From positions 11,572,408 to 11,636,407 of the forward strand of contig NC_135550.1 in the NCBI RefSeq assembly GCF_964340395.1: a DNA stretch of 64,000 nt, in the 5' to 3' direction. A program made the position numbers and the translations under genes. Source of the stretch: Glandiceps talaboti. Taxonomy: Eukaryota > Hemichordata > Enteropneusta > Spengelidae. The notes below the pieces were generated by a model. That model worked only from the letters and a program-made list of their open reading frames with translations. It was not told where the DNA came from and did not search any database. Numbering within the stretch: position 1 is the first letter of the stretch; each line of letters opens with the position of its first letter. Below are positions 31,863-44,172 of the stretch, in pieces.

Positions 31863-34800
31863 GTCTATGATCGTATTTCTGCAGCAACTGTAGCTAATAT
31901 TGGGCATACATGTAGTTCACAATTGAGGTGCCTCTGGTCAGTTGGATGCTGATGCCTACAATTCAACAATCATTAACACCTATATATCAGTGAATGCAAA
32001 AATAATGTGTTCAGGACATTTCATGAGCAGAAGGGCAGTAGACACCAATTTTGGCAGCTGTGTGCCATTGAGGATGCATGACAAAAAGGTAATGGCAACC
32101 TCATGTATGCATTTTTATTTTGATGGCTGGTTGGTCATTGACAGCTCATTTTATTTTATTTTATTTACTATCTGACAATAATAAAAATCAACTGTGGTAG
32201 AGAGCATAACAGATGTTTCTAATGGAAATAATGTGTGTTGATCACGAAAAACTAGACAAAGATTAGCACAGGTTTTGAAACTAAGAAAGATCAGCTCTAA
32301 ATGCCTTTTCATATAGTTTGCAGCATATTTGAATCCTGGCAGGTGTCTATTGCACATTCTGATTTTGTTAAGCGATCTGAGTAGAAAGAGAGAGACTTAC
32401 AGGTAAGCCATGTCATGGTCATGCTAAAACAATAAATTGATTCTAATCAATACATTGATTATCTCCAGATTATAATTCTGTCGTGGACGTTAGTTTATAA
32501 CTGATGAACATAATAGAGATCTTGTGAATGAAAGCTGGACAGAGAGTGAAATCAACTCACCTTGCAGACAGCATTTTGCAACTCATGAACAAAGAATGTC
32601 ACAGTGATTGGTGAATAAAAAAAACAATAGTCTGCAGAGCAGTATGCAAATTATGATTAATACTTTGAGATTGATCATTAACTGTGGCTGGACAATGGGA
32701 AACAGTTAATGAAATACTTGTTTCACTTCACATGGAGCAACACATGGATGACTGCATTGCTAAATGAAACAAGGAAATCGCTACAAAATGTTGCAGATAT
32801 ATCCATACTCCATCCTTTGCATTGTAACCCATACTTTTCACTTTTCGATGTAAAATCTAATTGCATTGACAAAAAATAAACATGAAATTGGCATTAACAG
32901 ATACAATGAAATAAATATGAATTTCGCCGATCATGGAGCCTGCTATCTTGGGTGTGTTAGATGAAAATTCATGCCATCAACATTGAGACAGATATATATA
33001 GGAAATATGACATTATTGTTTCAATACAGTGACAGTTGGCATTGACGGCATATTGGAAAGAGATGGCAATGTGACAAATTCTTTCACACTGAATCGGGCA
33101 CATCAGCTCATTTAACTCTTCTATAACTTCACCAGTATCGTTACCCATTCAATTTGTATGGTGGCCTGGCCTGATTGACAACATATCTGGATATCAAAGG
33201 CATTAGATTTCGATCAGTTTGAATAAACATTTTTTTTCATTGAAGATGGTAGAAGTGAACAAAAAGACCACACATCACAGAGGCCAAAAAAGAAAATGCA
33301 ATTGTACATTGTGTGTTATCGGTGAGTTTTGACCAACTCATGGTGTACATAGTCACAGCACCCTCTAATCCAATTCAATGCATCACTGATGTACAATATT
33401 TGTGACCCACAAAACCAACCAACAAATAAATGAACTTGACAAGCAAACCAACTAACCGACTAACCAACAAACTCAAAGGACCAACCAACTTACCAAACAA
33501 CTATAAACAAGATAATAAATAAATTAAACAACAGACAACCAACTAACGCAGACAACAAACCAATCAAGGTAAAAAAAAAATATCAACCAACCAACCACCA
33601 ACCAAATAACTGACAAACCAACCAACCAAATGATGACAAATCCAACTAATAAACGAAATAAACACCTCATCAACCAACCAACAATACAAACCAGAGGGTG
33701 ATGTGTTATATAAACTATTGGTCTGCCAGAACTTATTAATAAAAACAAAATGTATTACAATTTCTTACTGGACTTCATGATGTTTGGTTCTCCTGTACAC
33801 TTGCATCAAAAAAGGTTTACCCAATGTGATCAATATCTGATGCATTAAATAATATATGTTGTCATTCAGGCTGTGCCATAAAAACTGAGGGTTTGACCAT
33901 ACTAGTGAAGTTGTGGTAGGTTTTACAAGTGCTGTGCACGATTCAGTGCGAAAGAGTTGGTCATATGTCTTCTTATTCCGATATGTCTTCTATAGCAACT
34001 ATCAAAGTATTGTCCCAATAATGCCCAACATCCAATGTATATCTGTCTCTATGTTCACGTCATTAACTTTCATCTGACACACTCAAAATAATATGCTACA
34101 TGACTGGTGAAATTCATATTAATTTCACTGTGCCTTTGTAGCCAATTGCATGTTCATTTATTTTCAATGAATTCGATTTTGCAAAGAAAGGTAAAAGCTA
34201 TCGGTCAAAATGCAAAGCACAGAGGATGGATGAATCTACCACATGTTGTGGAAATTTCTTTGAGTCTTTTATTGCATGCAGCCATCCAGGTGTTGCAACA
34301 TGCAAACCAACCTGAATAATATATACATATCAAAAAAATCCAAAATATGAAATTTAAACACTGTCTATTGGTTTTTAGTTTTCATAGATTTGTATGTACA
34401 TATTTACCTGTGTTGTACTGTCTGCTTTTATAGCAAATTATTGTAAGAGAATTTGAAAAATACTGTACAACTTAAGAGCTGTCAGCTTCCACATTTAAAC
34501 TTGAAAGTTACTAGTATCTGACCTGAACAGGCATAACTCCAGTTGATAAACATTATCATCAGATAATTCTAACATCTAGTGAGCTTAAATCAATTTTGTG
34601 TATGTGCAATCTGACAACAGCAAAGCTTTAATGGTTGAGAAATCCAAATATAACAATTAGTTGAACTTATCTTGGTTGTCTCAAATCTTCATCAGCTTAC
34701 AGGTTACTGAAATTTCTTGATTGATTTTCATTCATTGACCAGTGCATCCATGTCCATTTACCTGAAAGGACAAAAAATTAAAAGATTAATATTAAAAGTG

Positions 34801-34989
34801 GAATATTAAGTAATCAATGACAAATTCTTATATTTATAGAAATTATTGACATATACAATTATCACTGCTTGATACTCAACAACTGTTGGGGCTTTTGCAT
34901 TCCTAAATCCTTTATTTCTTGATGAAGAATAATATGCAGTTTGGAGTGATTTGGGTCAGACATTTCAAACTCAACGACATGACACTCTC

Positions 34990-35105
34990 CTTACTTACAG
35001 CATGGTAAATTTAATCAAACACAGCCGTCACCTGGCGGGTTCGAACCCAGACTGCAGAGGTAAGAGGTGTACGAGCTAACCGCTCAGCCAACCACAACCC
35101 TAAAA
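34990..35105 (-). mobile_element. tRNA-derived SINE, copy 2 (head only)
   Basis: On the minus strand it carries box A (TGGCTGAGCGG) and a near-perfect box B (GGTTCGAACCC) in the right order and spacing, followed by a conserved GATTAAATTTA tail shared with the other copies. No believable anticodon arm, so not a functional tRNA gene. Confidence 0.7.
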
Positions 35106-37002
35106 CCCCCCTGATATACATGGTTAAGGGCGCCATCAGTAAATCGGGGGGGGGGGGGGAAATCGGGCCCAGGTTGTTATGTAAAATATGACCCTTCCCC
35201 CATCCCTTCTATTACTATTGACCTTCGCCCTGTTAAAATATTTCAAAAACATGATTTACATGCTGACACTAGTCCCAGAATCAATGGTTTAAACTACTAC
35301 TACTAGCACTGTATAGAATACATGTTAAATCTGCAGTGCATTAATCAATACCAGTATTTGGATCACACTGACTGAGTTTACACAACAGCAAGAACTTTAA
35401 CACCCAAACACTAGATGGACACACTCCCAATATATTGTCGGGAATGAGATCAACATCTCAACAACAGCATTACAATATATCTTACCCAACTGTTCATGTT
35501 CTACTCCTGTGAGACCCACTTTGACTTCTCTCCTCACATCACACCTGACAATTAATTCAGTACATGGTTGTCAGCAGTGACTTGATTGACATGGCCTGAT
35601 ATTATTATACCTACCCTAACCTTCCTTCACACTCTCCCTATCCGATGAGGCAGCAGTAGGATGCCAAATTCCCCCAAAATACAAAATAATGAGTCAAAGT
35701 AAAATGTGACCACCTGGTATACTATTTTCTGGAATTGAATAAATTTACTAATTATTTTTTGAGAAGGGAAAATATTTTTATTTAGTAATTTACCAGTATT
35801 TGGTTTCAAAATGTAAGTAAACACAGGCAAATAATTGTAATAGGTAAACTTGGGGATAATAATGAATTTTGGGCAAGCGAATGAGCAAAAATGCTATTGA
35901 AAGCTGCATCAACTGGGAACAGAATATTTAATTTATTTACTGTGCTAATTTATTCAAAGAATGTTTTGTACTGAACAAAGGAAAGCTTCTGAATTTGCTT
36001 TAGCACAGTCAAAATTACAATGAATTTTGCTGTAACTGCAGAAAATACTTTAAATAAAATTTCAAATTTAATTAAACAGGTGAAAGGGTGAATTGGACGA
36101 GTTGGAGTAGGTAGCAGCTCGGAGCACTATCAAAAGGTAGCAAAGATCGCCATGGCCTTTTGTTCACACCACATGGGCGGGAAATTTAAAAGATGGGCAA
36201 CTGCTCAATGAAGTCCGTGAATTTCTTCTCAAAACCTACTAGTTTGGGCGGGGACTTGGTTCGAACATGAGACACTAATACATCCATGGTTCGAAACAAG
36301 TGGGGAGTTTATCAAAATTTAGTAAAAATTCATTGGGCTATAACACTAATTGTAATTTTTAGCACGAAATTCCGGTAGTATTCGGTGGTCTTGCAACCAC
36401 GCTACCAAAATAACAGAATTTTTCTGTGAAACACTTTGCAACAATCAGTAGGAGTTTTATACTCAAGCATAAATTCAAACAGTGCACTTGAAACTAAACA
36501 TATTAACTAGCCAACCCATCTTCAAAACTCGCTACAAGTCAAACAAACTTTCGCCCGTCATTGTCACGTCTGTGGGAGTAGTTCGACGACTACAGGGGAA
36601 AAATTCACGCCGGCTCGGACGCGGACATCACTTCAGTTTTGTGTTTTCCTTAATTAATAACAACGAAAGTAGTCTTACCTGAAAGTAATTGCTGTTAGTA
36701 TGGTTAGGTAGGTACAATCCTGATAATATCTTCGTCCAGGTGTAGAAGATACGGCTATGAGCCCCAACTCGTAGGTGGTCAAGACCATGAGGGACGTCTA
36801 AAGACTTACTTCTATTGTTATTAGCTGCTTGTTCGTTCTGACCTCGTTGTATTTGATTTTTTGTATTTCAGTCCTTGGTCATCGTCGAGGGCGTCAGTCA
36901 CATGGTCAGTCTGCACAACACAACTGTCAGCACAGCTCACAGTAGTGTAGAGTTGACTTCTCAGACAGAGCTCAGAGGCCTCAGAGGGCACAGAGCTCCT
37001 AC

Positions 37003-37231
37003 AATCTGATTAAAATCCGATGTAGATGTCGGCTAATCGTGCATTGCTATCTTACCATCGTTATTTAGCTTGAATTGACCTTCGTAGTAGATGTTTACGT
37101 TTTTAGCCTGATCAGAGGCGATCAGGCTAAAAACGTAAACGTCTACTACGAAGATCAATTCAAGCTAAATAACGATGGTAAGATAGCAATGCACGATTAG
37201 CCGACATCTACATCGGATTTTAATCAGATTG
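37003..37231. mobile_element. 229-bp fold-back element
   Basis: Near-perfect palindrome: the left arm from CAATCTGATTAAAATCCGAT and the right arm ending ATCGGATTTTAATCAGATTG pair over about 110 bp around a centre near 37117. It is flanked by direct repeats GAGCTCCTACA at 36993-37003 and 37233-37243, which look like a target-site duplication. A related end occurs at 54900-54920. Confidence 0.85.
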
Positions 37232-37267
37232 AGAGCTCCTACAGACCTCAGAGGGCGCAGAGCCTAC

Positions 37268-37830
37268 CCTTTGTATTCATATTACTACATACTACTACAT
37301 ACTGGCTTTGTATTCATAGCACTACATACTACTATATGCTGGCTTTGTATTCATAGCACCACATACTACTACATACTGGCTTTGTATAAAGAGTAATACT
37401 ATTAAATACATACTACTATATACTGGCTTTGTATTCACAACACTACATACTACTATATACTGGCTTTATATTCATAGCACTACATACTATTACATATTGG
37501 CTTTGTATTCATAGCACTACAGACTACTACATACTGGCTTTGTATTCATAGCACTACATACTACTACACACTGGCTTTGTATTCATAACACTACTTACTA
37601 CTACATACTGGCTTTGTATTCATAGCACTACATACTACTACACACTGGCTTTGTGTTCATAGCACTACATACTACTACACACTGGCTTTGTATTCATAGC
37701 ACTACATACTACTACATACTGGCTTTGTATTCATAGCACTACATACTACTACTGGCTTTGTATTCATAGCACTACATACTGGCTTTGTATTCATAGCACT
37801 ACATATACTACTACATACTGGCTGGTAGAG
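37268..37830. repeat. 37-bp satellite
   Basis: About 15 units of GGCTTTGTATTCATAGCACT plus ACATACTACTACATACT, with internal loss or gain of the ACTACTACAT block. It is bounded on both sides by a dispersed sequence starting GTAGAGTTGACTTCTCAGAC (36950 and 37825), also present at 20992. Confidence 0.93.
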
Positions 37831-38438
37831 TTGACTTCTCAGACAGAGCTCGGAGGGCGCAGAGCCTACAGAGATCAGAGGGTGCAGGGCAGACCCTACA
37901 TCAGACCCTGAGAGGTTACTTAAAAAGATATTGGCCAAATCAATCATTTCGTAACGTTTAAAGCTATCCTGATGACCTTTTCATCATGTACGAGTTATAA
38001 CGTTCATGTATGAAGATGATCAAAATATTCCTGATAAACTTGACTTTATCACGGTTACTACAAAAGATTTTGTAGTCTGTAATCGTAACTTTATCGATCA
38101 GAGCTGAGACTGCGACCTCAGCCTACCTCAGAGCGGAAGAATATTTGCTCAGAGCAAAGTAGTGCGCTATATTTATGCGTATTACATTTACTTGTGACCA
38201 CGTCTACGTAATTCACTACTGAAAACGTATTTACAAATAAATTTTAGACTTATTAGAACATGTATATTTAAGTTTGTTAAGCAAGACAGACAACGACAGA
38301 GTTTGACTTGCAGTGATACACTCAAAAAAGAGTGTTCGGTCTTGCCATCAGTAGCATCATTTTTTGCAATTATGATATGAAGTATTTATATTTACACAAC
38401 CTAAGAGTTCGGTCATGCTTATGGATGTGTCAATCAGA

Positions 38439-38440
<2 letters not shown>

Positions 38441-38511
<71 letters not shown>
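38441..38511. repeat. (TG)n microsatellite
   Basis: About 35 uninterrupted TG units. Open frames through it on both strands are Cys-Val or Thr-His repeats and not genes. Confidence 0.98.
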
Positions 38512-38512
<1 letters not shown>

Positions 38513-40039
38513 CATTGTGCCTGTGGACATCATCGCTATCATTACTGTAGAACTGAGCATCAACCAGCAACACCACTTTCCCAGATTGGTTCATAATAGA
38601 GGTGTAGTTGAAAGTTCGCAAACGTGTGAGGCATGTAGACTTTGGGATGAAAAAATGGTTTTTATTTTTAAAAAGATAGTTTTTGAAATGTTAGCGTTTT
38701 GAATCTTGGATGGTACTGCCAAGAGAAGAAAAGTTCTTTGTGCAGGTTAGTCATTTTCATTGCAAAAATTAAAAAAACTGACCTATCGTACAATTGAATC
38801 CTGCATAAATGGATGCAAATAGAAGCAAATTGTAAAGATGGAAGTGCTTGTGAGATGACATTGTCAGCCAGTATTTTCAAGGTACTACATCATAAAACGT
38901 TGGAAATGATAACTTTTATCCTGGCAGATCGTGCACTTTACCATTATTGAATATGATCGCATTGCAAATGAACAAGTCTAGCCGTGTGAGTGATTGTAAG
39001 TTTTGTATATTTGTGGATTGTTGCTGTTATGATTGGTTTGACATATATATAGCTCACATTCATTTACTTCAAAAATTTCTCCTCAAAGTCGGCATAATTG
39101 ATGACAAATACTCATACTCTAATGTCTACAATACTATTTTATTATTGCTTCATGTTATTCTCCCACAGCCAATCATGTAAGTATATTGATAACAAAAACA
39201 TTTGTATTAAATAGTATTGACGCTGTCCATACTATTGACGTTGTCCCTTTTTGACCAGTTTGTGCTACCAAGCAAGTTATCATAGCGCAACTTCTTTATT
39301 AAAGTAAACTCAGGAAATCTGAGCTGAGTAATCATTCATATGCTTCCATTCATATGTTCAAATATAACTTTGAAAGTTTCTACAGGTACAGGTAATTTTT
39401 ACCTACATTAGAATGAGTAAGCAGAGGTTTTAAAATTGAAAATCATGAGAAATTCTACTTGTTAATTGGGACAAGTACTTTCTGAAAGCCCTTGCCCGAT
39501 GCCTCATGTCATTTGTCCGGGAAACATAAAACGCCCTTATTTCAAGCTCTGTTACTGAACACCATCCAGGCGGCTATGCGGCTTCTATTTAAATTTATAA
39601 TATATTGTCTTATTATTATTGCTCATCTTAATGTTAATTTGCATGTGCAATGATTTACATTAGCTTAGTTCTGTTTCTTTGTAGAATACAAAATCATTTC
39701 AAGTGTGGGTTCCAATATGATCACCGAACTTTCTCAAATAACTTTGTTTGTTTAAATTGCATCTTAGAGATCAAATGTCCAATTCAAATTACCTTATTAT
39801 TTGCATATGCAGTGATTTACAGAAGCATATTAATGTCTAGAATACAAAATTATGTGTAGTTTTGAACATTATCATCAAACATTCTCAAACAACTGTCTTT
39901 CTGTTTAAATTGCACCTTAGTGACCGAATACCCAATTCATATTACCAGCAATTTACAATTGACATCGTTCCATCTGGTTTGTAAAACAACACATTTATCC
40001 CAAATAATTTCTTATTCAACCAATCTTTTCCTTCACAAT

Positions 40040-40835
40040 GATGTATCAATTAATAACGAGATATCCATTGATAACAAGCTATCCCTTGATAACGAGCTAT
40101 TCATTGATAATAAGATATCCCCTGATAATGAGCTATCCATTGATAACGAGCTATATATTGACAATCAAGGTGTCCCCTGATAATGAGCTATCCACTGGTA
40201 ATAAGCTATCTATTGATAATGAGCAATCTGCTGATAACCAGCTATCCCCTGATAACAAGCTATCCCCTGATAACAAGCTATTCATTGATAATGAGCTATC
40301 CACTGATAATAAGCTATCCATTGATAATGAGCTATCCATTGATAACAAGCTATCCCCTGATAACAAGTTATCCACTGATAATAAGCTATCCACTGATAAT
40401 GAGCTATCCACTGATAATGAGCTATCCACTGATAATGAGCTATCCATTGATAACAAGCTATCCCCTGATAACAAGCTATTCATTGATCATGAGCTATCTA
40501 TTGGTAACAAGCTATCCCTTGATAACAAGTTATCCACTGATAACGAGCTATCCTTTGATAATAAGGTATCCATTGATAACAAGCTATTACCTGATAACAA
40601 GCTATCCACTGATAATGAGCTATCCACTGATAATGAGCTATCCATTGATAATGAGCTATCCATTGATAATAAGCTATCCATTGATAACAAGCTATCCCCT
40701 GCTAACAAGCTATCCACTGATAACGAGCTATCCATTGACAATGAGCTATTCACTGATAACGAGCCATTCCCTGATAACAAGCTATCCACTGATAAAGAGC
40801 TATCCACTGATATTGACCTATTCCCTTATGATGAT
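40040..40835. repeat. 18-bp satellite, open in several frames
   Basis: About 44 units of CTATCCACTGATAATGAG-like sequence. The plus strand is open in two frames for 274 and 266 codons (LSTDNE-type and YPLITS-type hexapeptides), and the minus strand for shorter stretches. Equal openness in several frames is what an 18-bp repeat lacking stops gives, so I do not call a protein. Confidence 0.95.
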
Positions 40836-40859
40836 CTATCTTTTCAACAACATGGGTTT

Positions 40860-43800
40860 TAAACACCATGTTATACAAAATGTGTTAGTTATACACTCAC
40901 TAAAAGTTTACAAGATTACTCGAGAATTAAATCTTAAACTATACAATGTTAGTTGGAATTTGCCGTTGTCACATAACAAATGAACTTTCCTATTTTGCAT
41001 CATTAGAATAAAAAAACATCAGTTTGCTTGAAAACAATATCAGTACAATATGAAACATAATATGGGAAAATTAAAGACTTTTTGTAAAAACAGTATAAAC
41101 CAGGGCATTATACCATGCATGAGCCATTTAGAACAAAAACTGCTGAATATATGCTCCGATCATTCTACGTCACGTAAACGTGCGTCTATGACAACACATA
41201 TCTACGTCTTTAATTCTGCTGTGTTTGAAATGTGAGTGAAAACATTCAAAGTTACCATTAATTTCCCCAAGTTTTCTTTGATATTACAGGCGCTAGTATA
41301 ATTATGTTATCCTCCATATACTTTTCTTCATTCAGCCAGAAAATATCCGTGACCTACGCGTACGAGGTGTCACTATTCGTCTGTCGACTCGTAATGACAA
41401 AGACCCCTTAGGTCACTGGGTTTTTTCCTTGATGGAAGGAAGAAAAATATTGCGGAATAACATTTAATTAATCTTTTTGAAAAAATTCCACTTCCATTTC
41501 TTTAGAATAGAAAGAGTTTTAGTGCATACACAGATTAGAATGGTTAGGTCTTCTCTCAACTGAAGTTATCTCAATTAGCATAAATTTCACTTAAACTCTT
41601 TACACCCAAGTAAAGCAATTCCACTATATGTTACAATCATTTACAGCATTTCATGTAAAGATGTAAAATAACACTCACTGCATCAATTGCCTGATCATAA
41701 GCTTACTCCCCTAAAAAGATAAATTTGTATACAATGTTGCCAGCTAACAGAAGTGCTGAGAGAAAAGGTGATAAAGTGAATGTTTGTATCAAAAACAATC
41801 ATTACATAATATTTAGCTCTCTACAGTAGCATGAAACTAGTCCCATTAGTCATTTCTTTCACTCTGGAAAGAATACATGCCTGGGAATGGAATGTGATTT
41901 GGTATAAAACACTCACTACCTATCATTATTTGGGCACTAGTAGACGTTCAGCTGAACCATGAAACATATCATGAACCACAATGCAATTTAATTTTTTCTA
42001 ATTACTTTAAAATGTTTGATTTTGTCATTGTGATTGATCTCACGTCTTTGAATATTTTTTAATAAGTTTAATCTTGCTTTTATACTAAACTACAAAAGGA
42101 TTACACTAAAATACACTCATGAGGTGGGTAAAACATAAATAATGCTTGCATTACATGACTGAGGGTTCTAATTAAATACTAGTAACCCTTGGGCTTGTAA
42201 CATGCCCTACTTTCAAGGTTACTGTCAGAAACAAAATATCAGGTGACATTAACATGAAATCTCAATACATACAATTATTTTACCATCAACATTCTTACTT
42301 AATGACTATATTTCATAGTGTATATATAACATCATCCCCATACGAAAACATTTCACTTTGTGGAAAACCTTACACGACACAAAGCACTATAAGTGAAAGG
42401 GTACTATTTAATAGTCCGAACTTTGTTTAAATATTATTCTTTAATCTGAACAGTGTCTTGTATTATGTTCACATTATGAACAAACAGTAACTTTATGTTT
42501 CATTATTATCATAAAAAGTATAATCCATCAAAGACGATAAAAAGTACTTCACGCTTACTTTCTATTCAGAATTCACTCTGATTTCAAATACGTCAACAAA
42601 GTTATTAAACTAAAATAATTATGAATGAAGAAAATCGGTTATTGCTCCATAAGAGTCTATCTTAGATAGATTTACAAACTCTTCATAAAAAATGTCCCCA
42701 CTCGAATATACCCATAAGTAAATATTTGTTATGCAAATAAACACCTCAAAAAGAATACTGTAGGTGACACCTGATATGAAAAATATTATCGGATGTCACG
42801 TCTAACATGAAAAGTAAATATCTTTTATGATTTCTTTCCACAAAACTAATTTTGTAGTTACTAATTTTTAATGATTTATGGTCACAAATTTTCAATGTAA
42901 CATTGGTAATACGGTTAAGATTATTATGAAACAAATAATTTATATGACTTCAAATGATAAATGTATATTTCATATCACAATTTGTATTGTTACAAAACCA
43001 TATTCTCACTACTTCCCAAAGAAGATAACAAGAAACAAAGCACCAAATTTTCCCAGATTTTATTTAAGTCTCAGATCCAGAGACAAATTATTTTAACGTA
43101 GAAAGTGCCTCGAAAATAAAGTCTTCAAACTTTGCTTCATCAAGAAACCTCATTAAACAAATCTGGGGTCACCATACAAATTTTTGAAATATAGCTCAAA
43201 ATTATCTTAAAATTTTGTCATGTTAGAATTCAGTATTGCCACCCAATATGGTTTTAACTCTATGGGAAAATAAAAGACATGATTTCATTCAAAACAGGAA
43301 GGTGAACCCAAAATTTCTTTGATCATATCAAAAGGAAGGAACAAGCTTTGCCATTGCAAAGTTTGGATGGAATTGAAATACTTTGATTTCCAGCGAAATT
43401 TGTTCCCAAGGCAAATTCTACTGTAAATCAATATTATATAGTAAGCTGACTAAAATACTATAGCTTATATAATCTAATATATAAGTGGCTATTTTTACAA
43501 AGTTACTACAAGATTAAAACCATAATATTAGTTTACTTTTCAATTTTTTAAATATCACATTTGCAAAGTAGACTATGTTCTCATATTGAAAGTTACGATG
43601 TAAAAATTAAAAACGCACAATTCTCATCTTTGGTACTAATATAAACATCAAACTTGAATCTGTCAACAATTATTTTTAAATGGCAAGATATGGCTAACAT
43701 TTCTAGTGTTCAATTATAATTCTATTACTAGCTTTCATATTTGTCATTATTTAAATTTGGTAATTCAGCTTTACATTTCATTTACACAAAGATGACAAGA

Positions 43801-44121
43801 AAGTTCTATAAATGTAGCCCTCCATCTAATTTATGGTTGATGCAGGTTGGGAAAACGTGGCATCATGGCAGGACATGTCTTGATATGTTTCCCTCATCAT
43901 CATGGAAGATTATAAATATCAAAATATAAATCATAAACTTATTCGTTGATTTAATTTATATTTCAGCATATGTAGCATATTTCTTGTAATTGTCATGCTA
44001 TCGATGACTTCTATTCATACTTCAAATGTTGCATAGTTCCTCACTTCTACCCACGTCTAAGACTCCAGACTTTTCTTCTTTCGCAATTTCCCCTTCCACC
44101 GACTCTCACTTTCACGTCACA
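40860..44121. other. 3' flank of XDH copy A
   Basis: AT-rich and non-coding. Possible minus-strand poly(A) signals are ATTAAA at 43950-43955 and AATAAA near 43056; transcript ends cannot be placed from sequence. One family-2 repeat copy lies at 41100-41470. Confidence 0.4.
41100..41470 (+). repeat. Interspersed repeat family 2, copy 3
   Basis: Same orientation as copy 1; begins CATTATACCATGCATGAGCC and ends TTGCGGAATAACA. Located in the 3' flank of XDH copy A. Confidence 0.65.
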
Positions 44122-44172
44122 TTAAATTCGTACACACCATGGTATAAATGTACCAGGTTTAGCAGCAGGAAA
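44122..44172 (-). CDS. XDH: XDH copy A exon 32 (stop codon)
   Basis: Encodes [16 protein letters not shown] and TAA after the strong acceptor TTTTTCTTCTCTAG. The ending PW(S/N)(V/L)R(V/I) is the usual C-terminus of XDH, and phase 0 matches exon 31. Confidence 0.93.
   Translation of the reverse strand, partial: FPAAKPGTFIPWCVRI

Larger units (their letters stand above)
29886..36950. other. Intergenic stretch without recognised genes
   Basis: Apart from the small repeats, the SINE head listed separately and a degenerate AACC-rich tract (about 33412-33690), I see nothing convincing. Short open frames here have no family resemblance. A CpG-richer patch at 36530-36630, followed on the minus strand by a CAG/GTAAGA donor-like site near 36677, could be a promoter with a non-coding exon, but nothing proves it. 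Confidence 0.4.

Noticed and set aside
34990-35105. Functional tRNA gene
   Set aside because: Box A and box B are present, but no foldable anticodon and acceptor arms; two diverged relatives elsewhere make it a SINE head.
40038-40983. 274- and 266-codon plus-strand frames as genes
   Set aside because: They overlap in different frames over the same 18-bp satellite, so neither is favoured.
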